The notes: generated from the letters alone by a model not told the origin. 53,464 nt of DNA from Zunongwangia pacifica (GCF_023499215.1 NZ_JAKHSK010000035.1:1-53464), one strand, 5' to 3'; positions 43,095-52,167 are shown, counted from the stretch's first letter. Made by a program: numbers and translations.

Positions 43095-46000
43095 TTTTAA
43101 AATAGATTTTAAATAGGGTTCCCTTATTTACTTCACTTTCTACTTCTATTTTTCCTCCTATGGCTTCAATTTGATTTTTGGTAATAAATAGTCCAATGCC
43201 TCTAGAATCTTTGTGTTTGTGAAAAGTGTTGTACATTCCAAACAACTTATGTCGATTTCGTTTTAAATCAATCCCCAGTCCGTTATCCTCAATGTTAAGA
43301 ATAGTTTCACCATTAACCAGATCATTTTCAGCATACAATTTAATAAAACTATTTCTTTCTAGAGAACGATATTTAATACCGTTGGTAATAAAATTAAGCA
43401 AAATGCTCTCTAAATATGCCGGGATGCCAAGTATATTAATGTTTTTATCGATATTAAATTCGATGTTTACCTGAGCTTCCATGGCCAGTGCACTTGTGCT
43501 TTCCACAGCTTTTTCTATAAAATCATGCAAATTTAATCGGCTCAGATTTTCTTTTATTAAGGTATTTATAACCACGACCTCGTTAAGATGTTCTATGGTT
43601 TCTTTTAGGTTTTCGCTGGCAGTTCTTAAAAGTTGGATAATTTGATTTTCGTTTAGTTCTGAGCATTCTATTTTGAGGAGATCCAATAATGACGAGAAAT
43701 TGCAGGAATGGCTCCTTAAATTATGGGATACAATATTTGCAAAATTTCGTAAACGTTGATTTTGGTCTTTTGTAACTTCTAAAAGACTTAAGATCTCATT
43801 TCTAGCTTCTTTCAGTTCGGTTATTTCAAGTGCTGCATGCAGGTAACCAATTAATTGCTCATCTTGTAAAATAGGTGTTATAGTTAATAATATCGGGATT
43901 CTATTTTTATTAATGTCTAAGTAACTCCATTCACGTGTGGTACTTTTTCTCTTTTTAGCTTCAAAAACCAGTGCCTCAAAATTGGTAAGTTCTCTACGAA
44001 ATTCTTGATTGAGAGACTCAATCCTTTGGGCAATTTCTTTGGGATCGTGAAAAAGTAAAACATTTTTTCTTTTAATATTTTCAGCTTTATGGCCTAAAAG
44101 GTTTTCGGCTCCTAGATTAAAATCGGTAATTAAACCTTCTTTATCTGTTGCTATAAAACTAACTTTTGTACTGGCAGCCAATAATGCTTTTTGATGTGCC
44201 AGTGCTTTATTTAATTGTTGCTGCGCTAATTTTCTAATACTAATATTCTTTATCTGCATGGTGATTAATAGTGGTTCACCATTACTATCTGTTATTAAAG
44301 AAGCGAATATTAATACATATATTTTTTCGTTTTTCTTGGATATAAGTTGAAGTTCGACATGAAAATGATCTTCTTTTTTATGCACTAATTCCTTGATGAG
44401 TCTATGAATTCGATTGAAATCTTTTTGATTTACCAGTTCAAAAATGGGCTTTTTTAATAGCTCATTTTGACTATACTTTAATATTGAACAAAGACTTTTG
44501 TTTACTTTTAAGGGTTTGGCGTTAAGATCACAAATAGCCATACCAATTGCAGCATTTTCAAAATTTCCCCGAAAAGTTTCTTCGCTTAGTCTTAATTTTT
44601 CCTGGGATTGTTTGTACGAGGTGATATCGTGCATTGCTACAACGGCACCTATTATCTTACCGTTGTTATCTTTAATTTGCGAACCACTTACCGATACAAG
44701 TCGATCTTCGCCATATTTAGGCTTAATTCTTATAGTAGAATTACTAATATAACCATTTTCTAATACCTGAAGTAAAGGAATCTCGTCTTTTGTAAGATGG
44801 GTTTTACCGTCCTCATGATAAAGGCCATAGTAATCTGAGAGTTTATCAGGATCCATGGCAGTAACCGGTAAGCCATGCCATTCTCTTGTAGTACTGTTAA
44901 AAAGTTCGAGCTCACCCTTAGCATTACAGGAAACGATACCAACTTTTAAGGATTCTAGGATGGTTTCTAAAAATTGTTTACGGCTTTCGCTAATTTGCTT
45001 AAGTTTTTTAAGCTGAGTAATATCGGTAGTATGGATTATAATACCACCTATTTCTTGCTCATTAGTGTACCAGGGCTGCATAGACCATTTTACATATCGC
45101 TTTTTTCCAAATCGATCTATAAATTCATCATCCTCACTTAGTAGTGATTCTCCTTTAAGTCCAAGAAGGTGGATTGCTTTCCATTCGTCTTTTACATCAG
45201 GGAAAATATCGTAATGGTATTTATTAATGATATCTATATCTTCTACATGGTAATCCTCTTTCCATTTTTTAGAAGTTACGATATAGCGCATTTTGGTATC
45301 GAACATTGCAATAGCCGTTGGCGCTTCTTCAATAAATTTTTGGCTTCTTTCGATTTCTTTTTTCTGCCGCGTTATTTCTTCATGGTATCCTGTCATCCAT
45401 TCAGGTCTTCCATCTTCCGTCCAACTAACTACTTTACCACGATCTGCAACCCAAACCCAATGTCCTTTTTTATGGCGCATTCTGGCTTCGGTTTTATATA
45501 CTTCTGTTTTACCTTCAAAATGTTCATTTAAGATTTTCTGGCAATATTCAGCGTCTTCGGGATTCGCAAATTTATTCCAGGTATCTACAGATGTTGGTTG
45601 TAACTCTTCAAGCCCGTAGCCTAAAATTTTTGCCCATTGTTTGCTAAAAATAGTCTCTCCTGTTTGGATGTTCCATTCCCATGTTCCAATACCGGTTCCA
45701 TCTAAAACATGCTCATAACGCTTAACCTGTTCTTGTAAATGAAGATCGGACTTTTTAAATTTAGTAACGTTTTTTACTGCAATCAGGATTCTATTTTTTA
45801 AAGAAATATTCTTAAAGCTAATAATAGCGCATTCTAACCATAGTATATATTTGTGGCTATGGACAAATCTAAAGATCAGATTTTCTTCTTGTGAAGTGTT
45901 TATAGCTTTTGAGGCAAGAACTTTCTCAAATTGATTTAGATCCTCGCTATAAATAATATCTTTCCAGATTTTTTTATTTTTAGCAGATTTGGTATTATCA

Positions 46001-46200
46001 TAACCAAGCGATTCCAGAAGTTTTGGAGAGCAAAAAACATTTTCGTCTTCCTGGCCGTCTATAATAAAAAAACCATCAAGAGCATATTTTTGAATAAAAT
46101 CGAAATAAGCCTTATCTTTTGTGATAGCCAGATATAACTCATCATTTAGATAAGAATTGCTATCCTTTACAGGGGATGTTTGGGTATTTTTAGGGTGCAT
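43081..46200 (-). CDS. multi-PAS hybrid-type sensor histidine kinase
   Basis: The 1039-residue soluble kinase has no clear membrane helix. About six PAS/PAC segments fill residues 20-800 (WEWNIQTGETIFSKQWAKILGY, GNFENAAIGMAICDLNAKPL, among others). The phosphorylation helix has H826 in IVSHNLRSH, a Bacteroidota variant of SHELRTP. The HATPase follows with LLNFITNGIKYRS (N-box), IEDNGLGID (G1) and RGIGLFITK. It lacks a receiver of its own; the separate regulator gene overlaps its end by 14 bases. A 9-bp inverted repeat lies right before the ATG. The signal is unknown. Confidence 0.92.
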   Translation of the reverse strand: MHPKNTQTSPVKDSNSYLNDELYLAITKDKAYFDFIQKYALDGFFIIDGQEDENVFCSPKLLESLGYDNTKSAKNKKIWKDIIYSEDLNQFEKVLASKAINTSQEENLIFRFVHSHKYILWLECAIISFKNISLKNRILIAVKNVTKFKKSDLHLQEQVKRYEHVLDGTGIGTWEWNIQTGETIFSKQWAKILGYGLEELQPTSVDTWNKFANPEDAEYCQKILNEHFEGKTEVYKTEARMRHKKGHWVWVADRGKVVSWTEDGRPEWMTGYHEEITRQKKEIERSQKFIEEAPTAIAMFDTKMRYIVTSKKWKEDYHVEDIDIINKYHYDIFPDVKDEWKAIHLLGLKGESLLSEDDEFIDRFGKKRYVKWSMQPWYTNEQEIGGIIIHTTDITQLKKLKQISESRKQFLETILESLKVGIVSCNAKGELELFNSTTREWHGLPVTAMDPDKLSDYYGLYHEDGKTHLTKDEIPLLQVLENGYISNSTIRIKPKYGEDRLVSVSGSQIKDNNGKIIGAVVAMHDITSYKQSQEKLRLSEETFRGNFENAAIGMAICDLNAKPLKVNKSLCSILKYSQNELLKKPIFELVNQKDFNRIHRLIKELVHKKEDHFHVELQLISKKNEKIYVLIFASLITDSNGEPLLITMQIKNISIRKLAQQQLNKALAHQKALLAASTKVSFIATDKEGLITDFNLGAENLLGHKAENIKRKNVLLFHDPKEIAQRIESLNQEFRRELTNFEALVFEAKKRKSTTREWSYLDINKNRIPILLTITPILQDEQLIGYLHAALEITELKEARNEILSLLEVTKDQNQRLRNFANIVSHNLRSHSCNFSSLLDLLKIECSELNENQIIQLLRTASENLKETIEHLNEVVVINTLIKENLSRLNLHDFIEKAVESTSALAMEAQVNIEFNIDKNINILGIPAYLESILLNFITNGIKYRSLERNSFIKLYAENDLVNGETILNIEDNGLGIDLKRNRHKLFGMYNTFHKHKDSRGIGLFITKNQIEAIGGKIEVESEVNKGTLFKIYFKNEEN

Positions 46201-46230
46201 TATGTATTTGTAGGGTTTTAAAAATACATA
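46201..46230. promoter_or_regulatory. inverted repeat at the start of the PAS kinase gene
   Basis: TATGTATTT (46201-46209) and AAATACATA (46222-46230) form a perfect 9-bp inverted repeat with a 12-base gap, directly before the ATG at 46200. It could be an operator or a leader hairpin that hides the start. In an AT-rich region chance cannot be excluded. Confidence 0.4.
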
Positions 46231-46333
46231 AAATATAATTAAACGGCACTTTTTTTTTGAATAATTTAATTATAAGGGTTAAATAAATACTTATTGTAAT
46301 CTGTTGCAGTGATATGTTAAGAATACCTTAATT

Positions 46334-47086
46334 TTACCAGGCTTCTTTAAATCCGTTTTCCAAAGCTTCATTATAAACTTCTAAATTGAAAGTATATAAA
46401 TTAGGAGCTTTGTGAGCACCACCTTTGCGGGTTTCCTTTAATTTATTAAGAATACCATATTTCGTCATTTTACGATAAAAATTACCACGGTTAAGGGGCT
46501 TATCCAGAACTATTTCATAGAGTCGCTGCAACTCAGGCATTGTAAATTTTTCAGGTAACAGGTTTAATCCTACAGGACGATAGTTAAGTCCTTTTCTTAG
46601 TTCTAATAACGCAGTATTAAAAATTTCCTCGTGATCCATCATAAGATTAGGAAGCTCATGTACATTTTTCCATTCGCTGGCATCAGATAAATCGTCTACT
46701 TTGGGTTCAACTTTTGCAAAATTGGTTAATGCATAATATCCAACCGAAAGAAATCGTTGTTTTTGCCACAGATCATCTGGATGACCATCAAAGAAATCTT
46801 TAGTTCGGTTTACGTTACCAAAGGTTTTAAATTGATTAAGGTAAATTTCTTTTGCTCCGGTTCGTTCCTCTAGGATTCTATAGGCACCATCATCCAGGTT
46901 TTCATTTTTCCATAAATACCCTCCCGGTAGGGCCCATTCATCTTTCTCCTTTAGCCTAACTAACAAGATTTTTAGCGAGGACGTATCGAAACCAAATACA
47001 ACGCAATCGATGGAAATACTTGGTAAACTTTTCTCTTTGTTTATTTTTGAATATTTATTTAAAATTCTAGTGAATTCCGATTTCAT
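46334..47086 (-). CDS. Nudix-domain transcriptional regulator (NrtR/AraR-like)
   Basis: From ATG 47086 the protein has 250 residues: an N-terminal Nudix fold (about 22-150) and a C-terminal winged-helix DNA-binding part (about 165-250: FTMPELQRLYEIVLDKPLNRGNFYRKM). The Nudix box is degenerate: G-x5-E is kept (GGYLWKNE), but the RE-x2-EE core reads RILEERTG, so two acidic metal ligands are lost and hydrolysis is unlikely. This fits regulators that use the Nudix fold as a ligand sensor, such as AraR of Bacteroides. No sugar or NAD genes are next to it, so its target is not evident. A TTG 48 bases upstream is part of the promoter, not the start. Confidence 0.86.
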   Translation of the reverse strand: MKSEFTRILNKYSKINKEKSLPSISIDCVVFGFDTSSLKILLVRLKEKDEWALPGGYLWKNENLDDGAYRILEERTGAKEIYLNQFKTFGNVNRTKDFFDGHPDDLWQKQRFLSVGYYALTNFAKVEPKVDDLSDASEWKNVHELPNLMMDHEEIFNTALLELRKGLNYRPVGLNLLPEKFTMPELQRLYEIVLDKPLNRGNFYRKMTKYGILNKLKETRKGGAHKAPNLYTFNLEVYNEALENGFKEAW

Positions 47087-47104
47087 TGTATCTGGTTTAA
47101 TTCT

Positions 47105-47135
47105 CAAAATTACATTTACATTTCTATTAATCAAA
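47105..47135 (-). promoter_or_regulatory. promoter of the Nudix regulator
   Basis: On the minus strand TTTG (47135-47132) and TAATTTTG (47112-47105) are separated by exactly 19 bases. Transcription would begin about 12 bases before ATG 47086. Confidence 0.85.
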
Positions 47136-47604
47136 CTTTAATTTTACTAAAACTTGATGTTAATTAAAAATTGTATAATTTAAATTGTGAAATTTTTAAT
47201 TTTTGAAAATAATATTTTCTCAATATTCTTTATCTAAATAATTTCGATCATTTGCATTTTGTCTTGATAGGCCAGAAATTTTATAAATCATTGAAAATCA
47301 AAAAATAATTAAGAAAATTTGAAATAATGTCTGTAGTCACCAGAGTTTGTTAGTGTTTATGAGGCTATCATATAGATCATCATTTCATTTAATATATGTT
47401 ATTCCTTTTTGCTTAGTAATAATATATAGTTTCGTCCTTTAGTTTGAGTTTTTTATCGATAATTTCTTAATTTATATGAGAAAAGTTTTATTTATTGAAG
47501 CTAATACTTTAATATTGTTGTTAGATGAAGCAATGGCTTTCATCTTATAATATCGTTCATTTTTTGGTTAGGTTGGTATGATATTAGAAAAACTGGTTAG
47601 TTGT
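47136..47604. other. long AT-rich gene-free region before an orphan terminator
   Basis: About 470 bases contain no convincing gene on either strand. The longest candidate is a 24-codon frame at 47476-47550 (MRKVLFIEANTLILLLDEAM...) with no ribosome site or family. A strong terminator at 47605 reads correctly for plus-strand transcription with no gene before it. A small RNA starting somewhere in 47300-47550 is the simplest idea, but I found no full promoter match. Confidence 0.4.
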
Positions 47605-47636
47605 AAAAACGGGATGCATTGCATCCCGTTTTTTAT
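47605..47636 (+). terminator. orphan intrinsic terminator
   Basis: AAAAACGGGATGC (47605-47617) pairs perfectly with GCATCCCGTTTTT (47621-47633) around ATT, with a T tract. The nearest plus-strand gene upstream ends at 42080, so what it terminates is not known. It could also serve minus-strand transcripts from the eut genes that read past 47800. Confidence 0.88.
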
Positions 47637-47654
47637 TGGCACCGCCAAAGGGTA

Positions 47655-47730
47655 TAATACCCCGAGGCTTGCCTCGAAATTAAAAATTTGTTTTCAACGA
47701 ATGCCTTGTGGGCTTGCCCCGAGGTACTTT
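47655..47730 (+). repeat. dispersed intergenic repeat, copy 3 (short)
   Basis: CGAGG (47663-47667) pairs with CCTCG (47672-47676), then an AAATTAAAAATTT linker, and a second hairpin core GGGCTTGCCCCGAGG (47710-47724). The layout matches the right two thirds of the repeats at 3067-3184 and 50308-50415, in the same orientation. It lies just past the 3' end of the eutBC-YaeR operon. Confidence 0.7.
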
Positions 47731-47799
47731 ACGTGTATATAGAACCTTAAATTTTCTAGTTAGTAACTTTGTAAAGTTTAAAAGCTAACTAAAAATAAT

Positions 47800-48183
47800 T
47801 TAATCCTCATAAAGCTCTAAAGGTAAACCATCAGGATCGCTGAAAAAAGTAAATTTTCTTCCGGTATTTGGGTCAATACGAATGGCTTCAGTATTAATTC
47901 CTTTTGTGTGTAATTTCAAGATACTATCTTCTATATTTTCCACCTTAAATGCCAGATGTCTTAATCCCTGTGCTTCGGGACGACTTGGGCGCTTGGGTGC
48001 GTTTGGGAAAGAAAATAGTTCGATAATGTATTCTCCATTCAATGCTAAATCCAATTTATAAGAATCACGCTCTTTACGATAAACTTCCCGTATAATCTTT
48101 AATTCCAGTATTTTAGTATAAAACTTTTTTGACGTTGGATAATCTGAGCAAATTATAGCAATATGATGAACGGCTTTAAGCAT
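47800..48183 (-). CDS. VOC family protein, YaeR/GloA2-like metalloprotein
   Basis: The 127-residue protein is a single glyoxalase/dioxygenase-fold unit of the YaeR type. Likely metal ligands are H7 (VHHIAIICSDY), E55 (YIIELFSFP), H76 (GLRHLAFKV) and E123 (PLELYED). YaeR proteins are thought to act on small aldehydes or thiol adducts, but the substrate is not established. Its start overlaps the end of eutC by eight bases, so it is translated with the ethanolamine lyase and may deal with the acetaldehyde produced or a by-product; that is inference. Confidence 0.88.
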   Translation of the reverse strand: MLKAVHHIAIICSDYPTSKKFYTKILELKIIREVYRKERDSYKLDLALNGEYIIELFSFPNAPKRPSRPEAQGLRHLAFKVENIEDSILKLHTKGINTEAIRIDPNTGRKFTFFSDPDGLPLELYED

Positions 48184-48931
48184 GATCGATTTTGTGGTTT
48201 TTTAAGTCAGATTTTAAAGATACACCACTAATTTTTTTCGAGAAAGATTCATTGATTAAATACTCCAAAAGATTTGCTGCGTCGGTTACGCTCATTCCAT
48301 CGCTATGAATATTCGAAATGCAATTTCTTTTTTCATCAGTCGTACCACTCTTAGGCTTGTATGTTGTATAAATCCCTAAACTCTTTGGACTGGATAAACC
48401 GGGACGCTCCCCAATAAATGTGGCTGTAAATTTTCCGTTTAGTTTTTCGGCAATTTCATCACCAATGGCGACACGACCGTTCGTTACAATGCTAATAGCT
48501 ATCGAATATTTTTCTTTTAACTTTGGCAGTAATGCCTCTATAATTTTTGGACTTTGTAGTGTCGCTTCAGGAGATAAACCATCAACAATAGTAAAGATAA
48601 TATCAAATCCAGAAGCATTTTTAATCTGGGTTTCAGCTAAAAGTTTTCCTAAGTCTGGCCGTTTTAAATATTCTTCGCGATTTTTTGCCTTACTTTTAAA
48701 TTTGAAGATTTCTAAGCCGAGATTCTTTAGATCTGATTCGATTTTTTTAATCTCAAATTCGTTATAAATCGCATCCCGGGCTTTAGCATGATCTAGCTGA
48801 AACTGTAAAACATTTTTTAGCGATTGGCTTCCGCCGGTATTTCCAAGTGCAATACGAGCTTTAGAAAGTTCCCGTAGCAGTGTATAAGGATCCTCCTGAA
48901 GTTTGCTTTTATACAATTTTGGTTTATCCAT
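48176..48931 (-). CDS. eutC: ethanolamine ammonia-lyase small subunit
   Basis: EutC (251 residues) binds adenosylcobalamin with EutB. Family motifs are visible: LARIALGNTGG-like SKARIALGNTGGSQ (29-42), RPDLGKLL, FTIVDGLSPEA, NGRVAIGDEI, FIGERPGLSSPKSLGIY and NCISNIHSDGMS near the C-terminus. It overlaps eutB at one end and the VOC gene at the other by eight bases each. Confidence 0.94.
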   Translation of the reverse strand: MDKPKLYKSKLQEDPYTLLRELSKARIALGNTGGSQSLKNVLQFQLDHAKARDAIYNEFEIKKIESDLKNLGLEIFKFKSKAKNREEYLKRPDLGKLLAETQIKNASGFDIIFTIVDGLSPEATLQSPKIIEALLPKLKEKYSIAISIVTNGRVAIGDEIAEKLNGKFTATFIGERPGLSSPKSLGIYTTYKPKSGTTDEKRNCISNIHSDGMSVTDAANLLEYLINESFSKKISGVSLKSDLKNHKIDHA

Positions 48932-50294
48932 TACTAATAAGTTTATGAGATTTGGTTAAACGTTGGCGATTTCCGTGTTCATCAAAAATTCCCATTTTTA
49001 AAAGCCATGTTTCAAATTCTGGTGCTGGCCGTTTATTCAAAACTTTCCTAAGGTACATCGCATCATGGAAAGAAGTACTTTGGTAATTCAGCATCACATC
49101 ATCAGCACCGGGAACACCCATAATATAATTACAGCCTGCCACGCCCAAAAGCGTTAACAAAGCATCCATATCGTCCTGATCGGCTTCAGCATGGTTGGTA
49201 TAACAAACGTCACAGCCCATAGGAAGCCCCATTAGCTTTCCGCAAAAATGGTCTTCTAAAGCTGCGCGTGTAATTTGTTTTCCATCATACAAATATTCAG
49301 GACCAATAAAACCAACCACGGTATTGACCAAAAGCGGATGGTATTTTCTGGCTACGGCATAGGTTCTAACCTCACAGGTTTGCTGATCTATTCCATGATG
49401 CGCGTTTGCAGAGAGCTCTGATCCCTGCCCGGTCTCAAAATACATTATATTATTTCCAATCGATCCTCTATTTAGCTGTAGCCCAGATTCGTAAGCTTCC
49501 TGAAGCATGTTTAAATTAATTCCAAAAGATTCATTGGCTTTTTGGGTACCACCAATCGATTGAAAAATAAGATCTACCGGTGCTTTTTCGATGATTTCCA
49601 TGGTGGTGGTAATATGGCTAAGAATACAGGTTTGTGTAGGGATTTGGTATTGCTGCCTAAAATCATCGAGTAATTTTAATAATTCTGAAACAGCATTAGG
49701 ACTATCGGTAGCTGGGTTAATGCCAATTACCGCATCACCGCAACCATACAGTAATCCGTCAATCGTACTCGCCGCAATTGCTTTAGGATCATCCACCGGG
49801 TTGTTAGGTTGCAATCTAACCGAAAATCGGTCTTTTAATCCAAGGGTGTTTCTAAATTTTGTAATCACTTCACATTTTTGGGCAACTTTTATAAGATCCT
49901 GATTGCGCATTAATTTTGAAACCGCAGCAACCATCTCGGGAGTTAATCCGGGAGAAATTTCTTTTAAAATTTTAGGAGTGGCATCGTAACTCAGCAGCCA
50001 ATCTCTTAATTCCCCTACGCTAAATGCCGAAATTGGGTAAAAAGCTTCCATATTATGATCATCCATAATTAAGCGGGTAACTTCATCTTCGGCATAAGGA
50101 ATAATAGGGTTTGCAAGAAAATCTTTTAATGGGACATCACTTAAAACATATTGTGCGGCCACCCGCTCTTTATTGTCTTTTGCCGCTACACCGGCCAGTA
50201 CGTCACCTGATCGATGCGGACTGGCTTTGGCAAGTAAATCCTTTAAATCTTTAAAGTTATACGTGAGATTATTGATGCTGAATTTATAGTCCAT
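48924..50294 (-). CDS. eutB: ethanolamine ammonia-lyase large subunit
   Basis: EutB (456 residues) is the catalytic TIM-barrel subunit of the B12-dependent enzyme that turns ethanolamine into acetaldehyde and ammonia. Motifs are RLQPNNPVDDP, GCGDAVIGINPATDS, YFETGQGSELSANAHHGIDQQT (as two blocks), and the late PMGCDVCYTNHAEADQDD. The length is normal. No eutA reactivase, transporter, aldehyde dehydrogenase or microcompartment shell gene lies nearby, so this is a minimal cytosolic system. The operon is bracketed by copies of the dispersed repeat. Confidence 0.95.
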   Translation of the reverse strand: MDYKFSINNLTYNFKDLKDLLAKASPHRSGDVLAGVAAKDNKERVAAQYVLSDVPLKDFLANPIIPYAEDEVTRLIMDDHNMEAFYPISAFSVGELRDWLLSYDATPKILKEISPGLTPEMVAAVSKLMRNQDLIKVAQKCEVITKFRNTLGLKDRFSVRLQPNNPVDDPKAIAASTIDGLLYGCGDAVIGINPATDSPNAVSELLKLLDDFRQQYQIPTQTCILSHITTTMEIIEKAPVDLIFQSIGGTQKANESFGINLNMLQEAYESGLQLNRGSIGNNIMYFETGQGSELSANAHHGIDQQTCEVRTYAVARKYHPLLVNTVVGFIGPEYLYDGKQITRAALEDHFCGKLMGLPMGCDVCYTNHAEADQDDMDALLTLLGVAGCNYIMGVPGADDVMLNYQSTSFHDAMYLRKVLNKRPAPEFETWLLKMGIFDEHGNRQRLTKSHKLISNG

Positions 50295-50307
50295 AAGCCA
50301 ACTTTTA

Positions 50308-50415
50308 CTTGATAATCGAAAATGATATGCTCCGATCCAGATAGTTCACGGGATGCCTCGAAATAAAAATAATTTTCTAATAACGACCTCATGGGCTTGC
50401 CCTGAGCTAGTTTAT
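50308..50415 (+). repeat. dispersed intergenic repeat, copy 2
   Basis: It aligns with 3067-3184 over its whole length in the same orientation, with two short gaps. It ends in GGGCTTGCCC (50394-50403) and GAGCTAGTTTA (50405-50415). It lies between eutB and the lytic transglycosylase gene, close to the eutB start, so the eutB promoter must lie within or beyond it. Confidence 0.75.
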
Positions 50416-50610
50416 TGAAAGTTAGTAAAAACCAATCTAGCAACTTGTTTAAAGAATATTAATTTAAATCGAAGTGATTAAATATTCACATTTATCAACT
50501 TAATAGTGTTTTTATTTACCAAATTATAAACTTTAAAGGTTATTTATTCCCAGAACGGTAATTTTTAATTGTTGATTAATTTCGTTATATTACAGAAAAT
50601 CAATTATTTA

Positions 50611-52122
50611 ATGTTCATAATTTTACTCAGTTTTCTTTCACATCCTATTTTTAAAAAATTTGGCTTAGCATTTATTGTTTTAAGTTTGACTTTAAGTTGT
50701 TCTGAAAAAAAGAATATCAGCGCTAAGGTTTCTGCCGATATTACACCAAAAACATATACTAAAGATCTTTCAGAAATAAAAGAAGACGGCAAACTCACCG
50801 TAATCACTATTTATAATTCCACCAGTTATTTTTTATACCGTGGAAAACCCATGGGTTTTGAATACGAATTGGTAAAAAAACTCGCCGAGCATTTAGAACT
50901 CGAATTAGATATTAAAGTAGCCAAAGACATCGACCATTTGTTTGACATGCTAAATGCAGGGGTGGGCGATTTAATAGCCTTTGGACTCTCTGTTACCGAA
51001 GATCGAAAAAAGATCGTCAATTTTACCGAATATCACTATTTAACCCATCAGGTGTTGGTGCAGCGTCGCCCTGAAAACTGGCGGAAGCTACCGATGTATA
51101 AAATTAAAAAACATACGATTAACGACCCTCTTGAAATGATTGGTAAAACCGTTCATGTACGCAAAAATTCTTCGTATTACGAGCGCTTAGAGAATTTGGA
51201 AGACGAGATTGGTGGACAAATCGATATTCAATTGGTTTCCGGAAATAAAACGACGGAAGATATTATAAAAATGGTAGTGGATGGCGAGATCGATTATACC
51301 ATTTCAGATTATAATATTGCCGCCATTAATCAAACCTACAACCCAATTCTAGATATCGATACCGAAATTAGTTTCTCCCAACGTATTGCTTGGGCAGTAC
51401 GTAAAACTTCCCCTGAACTGTTAGGCGAAATTAATTCGTGGCTAAAAAACCTAAAAAAGAAAGACTTTTATTACGTGGTTTACAATAAGTATTTTAAGAA
51501 TAAAAAATCGTATCGCCGCCGTATTAAAAGTGAGTTTTATAGTAAAAATCAAGGAAAAATAAGTCAGTATGACGCCATCGTAAAGAGCAATGTTGAGCGT
51601 TTAGGCTGGGATTGGCGATTGTTGAGTTCTCAAATCTTTCAGGAATCACGCTTTCAGCCTAATGAGAATTCCTGGGCGGGCGCAGGTGGTTTAATGCAAC
51701 TAATGCCGGCAACTGCTGAAGAATTAGGGGTAAAAGACATTACCAACCCGACACAAAATATTCGCGGCGGTACTCAATATTTAAAGAAATTAAGTCAGAA
51801 TTTTACCAAAGTCGAAGATAGCCTTCAGAAAATAAAATTCACTTTAGCCGCATATAATTGTGGTTTGGGACACGTTCGTGACGCGCAACGGCTAACCAAA
51901 GCTTTTGGTGAAAATCCCTATGTTTGGGATGATAATGTAGAAGATTATTTGTTGAAATTAAGTTCGAGAGAGTTTTTTAACCGACCCGAAGTAAAATATG
52001 GTTTTGTAAGAGGGCGTGAACCTTATTTGTATGTAAAAGAAATCTTCCTTAGGTACGAACATTATAAAAAGCTTATTCCATTTAAAACGCCAGATACTGC
52101 TGCTCAAGTAGTTTCTAATTAA
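50611..52122 (+). CDS. MltF-like membrane-bound lytic transglycosylase
   Basis: From ATG 50611 the 503-residue lipoprotein (lipobox LTLSC) has an N-terminal extracellular solute-binding domain (about 45-270: GKLTVITIYNSTSYFLYRGKPMGFEYEL in two blocks, GVGDLIAFGLSVTEDRKK) and a C-terminal SLT domain (about 310-450). The catalytic Glu is in QIFQESRFQP, followed by GAGGLMQLMPATAEELG and YNCGLGHVRDA. MltF cuts peptidoglycan glycan strands, with the binding domain regulating activity. A TTG 42 bases upstream is in frame, but ATG 50611 gives a better lipoprotein signal. Confidence 0.9.
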   Translation: MFIILLSFLSHPIFKKFGLAFIVLSLTLSCSEKKNISAKVSADITPKTYTKDLSEIKEDGKLTVITIYNSTSYFLYRGKPMGFEYELVKKLAEHLELELDIKVAKDIDHLFDMLNAGVGDLIAFGLSVTEDRKKIVNFTEYHYLTHQVLVQRRPENWRKLPMYKIKKHTINDPLEMIGKTVHVRKNSSYYERLENLEDEIGGQIDIQLVSGNKTTEDIIKMVVDGEIDYTISDYNIAAINQTYNPILDIDTEISFSQRIAWAVRKTSPELLGEINSWLKNLKKKDFYYVVYNKYFKNKKSYRRRIKSEFYSKNQGKISQYDAIVKSNVERLGWDWRLLSSQIFQESRFQPNENSWAGAGGLMQLMPATAEELGVKDITNPTQNIRGGTQYLKKLSQNFTKVEDSLQKIKFTLAAYNCGLGHVRDAQRLTKAFGENPYVWDDNVEDYLLKLSSREFFNRPEVKYGFVRGREPYLYVKEIFLRYEHYKKLIPFKTPDTAAQVVSN

Positions 52123-52167
52123 GTAGATATTAACATATTGTTTTAATAGGCAACCAGATTAGTTTTA

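Noticed and set aside
43226-45619. Plus-strand frames opposite the PAS kinase gene
   Set aside because: They are antisense shadows of a long, well-supported coding sequence, with no homology or signals of their own.
42696-46200. Single hybrid kinase split by a frameshift
   Set aside because: The response regulator has its own good start and a 14-base overlap, and single-domain regulators next to PAS kinases are common in this phylum.
47476-47550. 24-codon frame as a real small gene
   Set aside because: It has no ribosome-binding signal, no known family and hydrophobic but unremarkable content; the region is AT-rich enough for such frames by chance.
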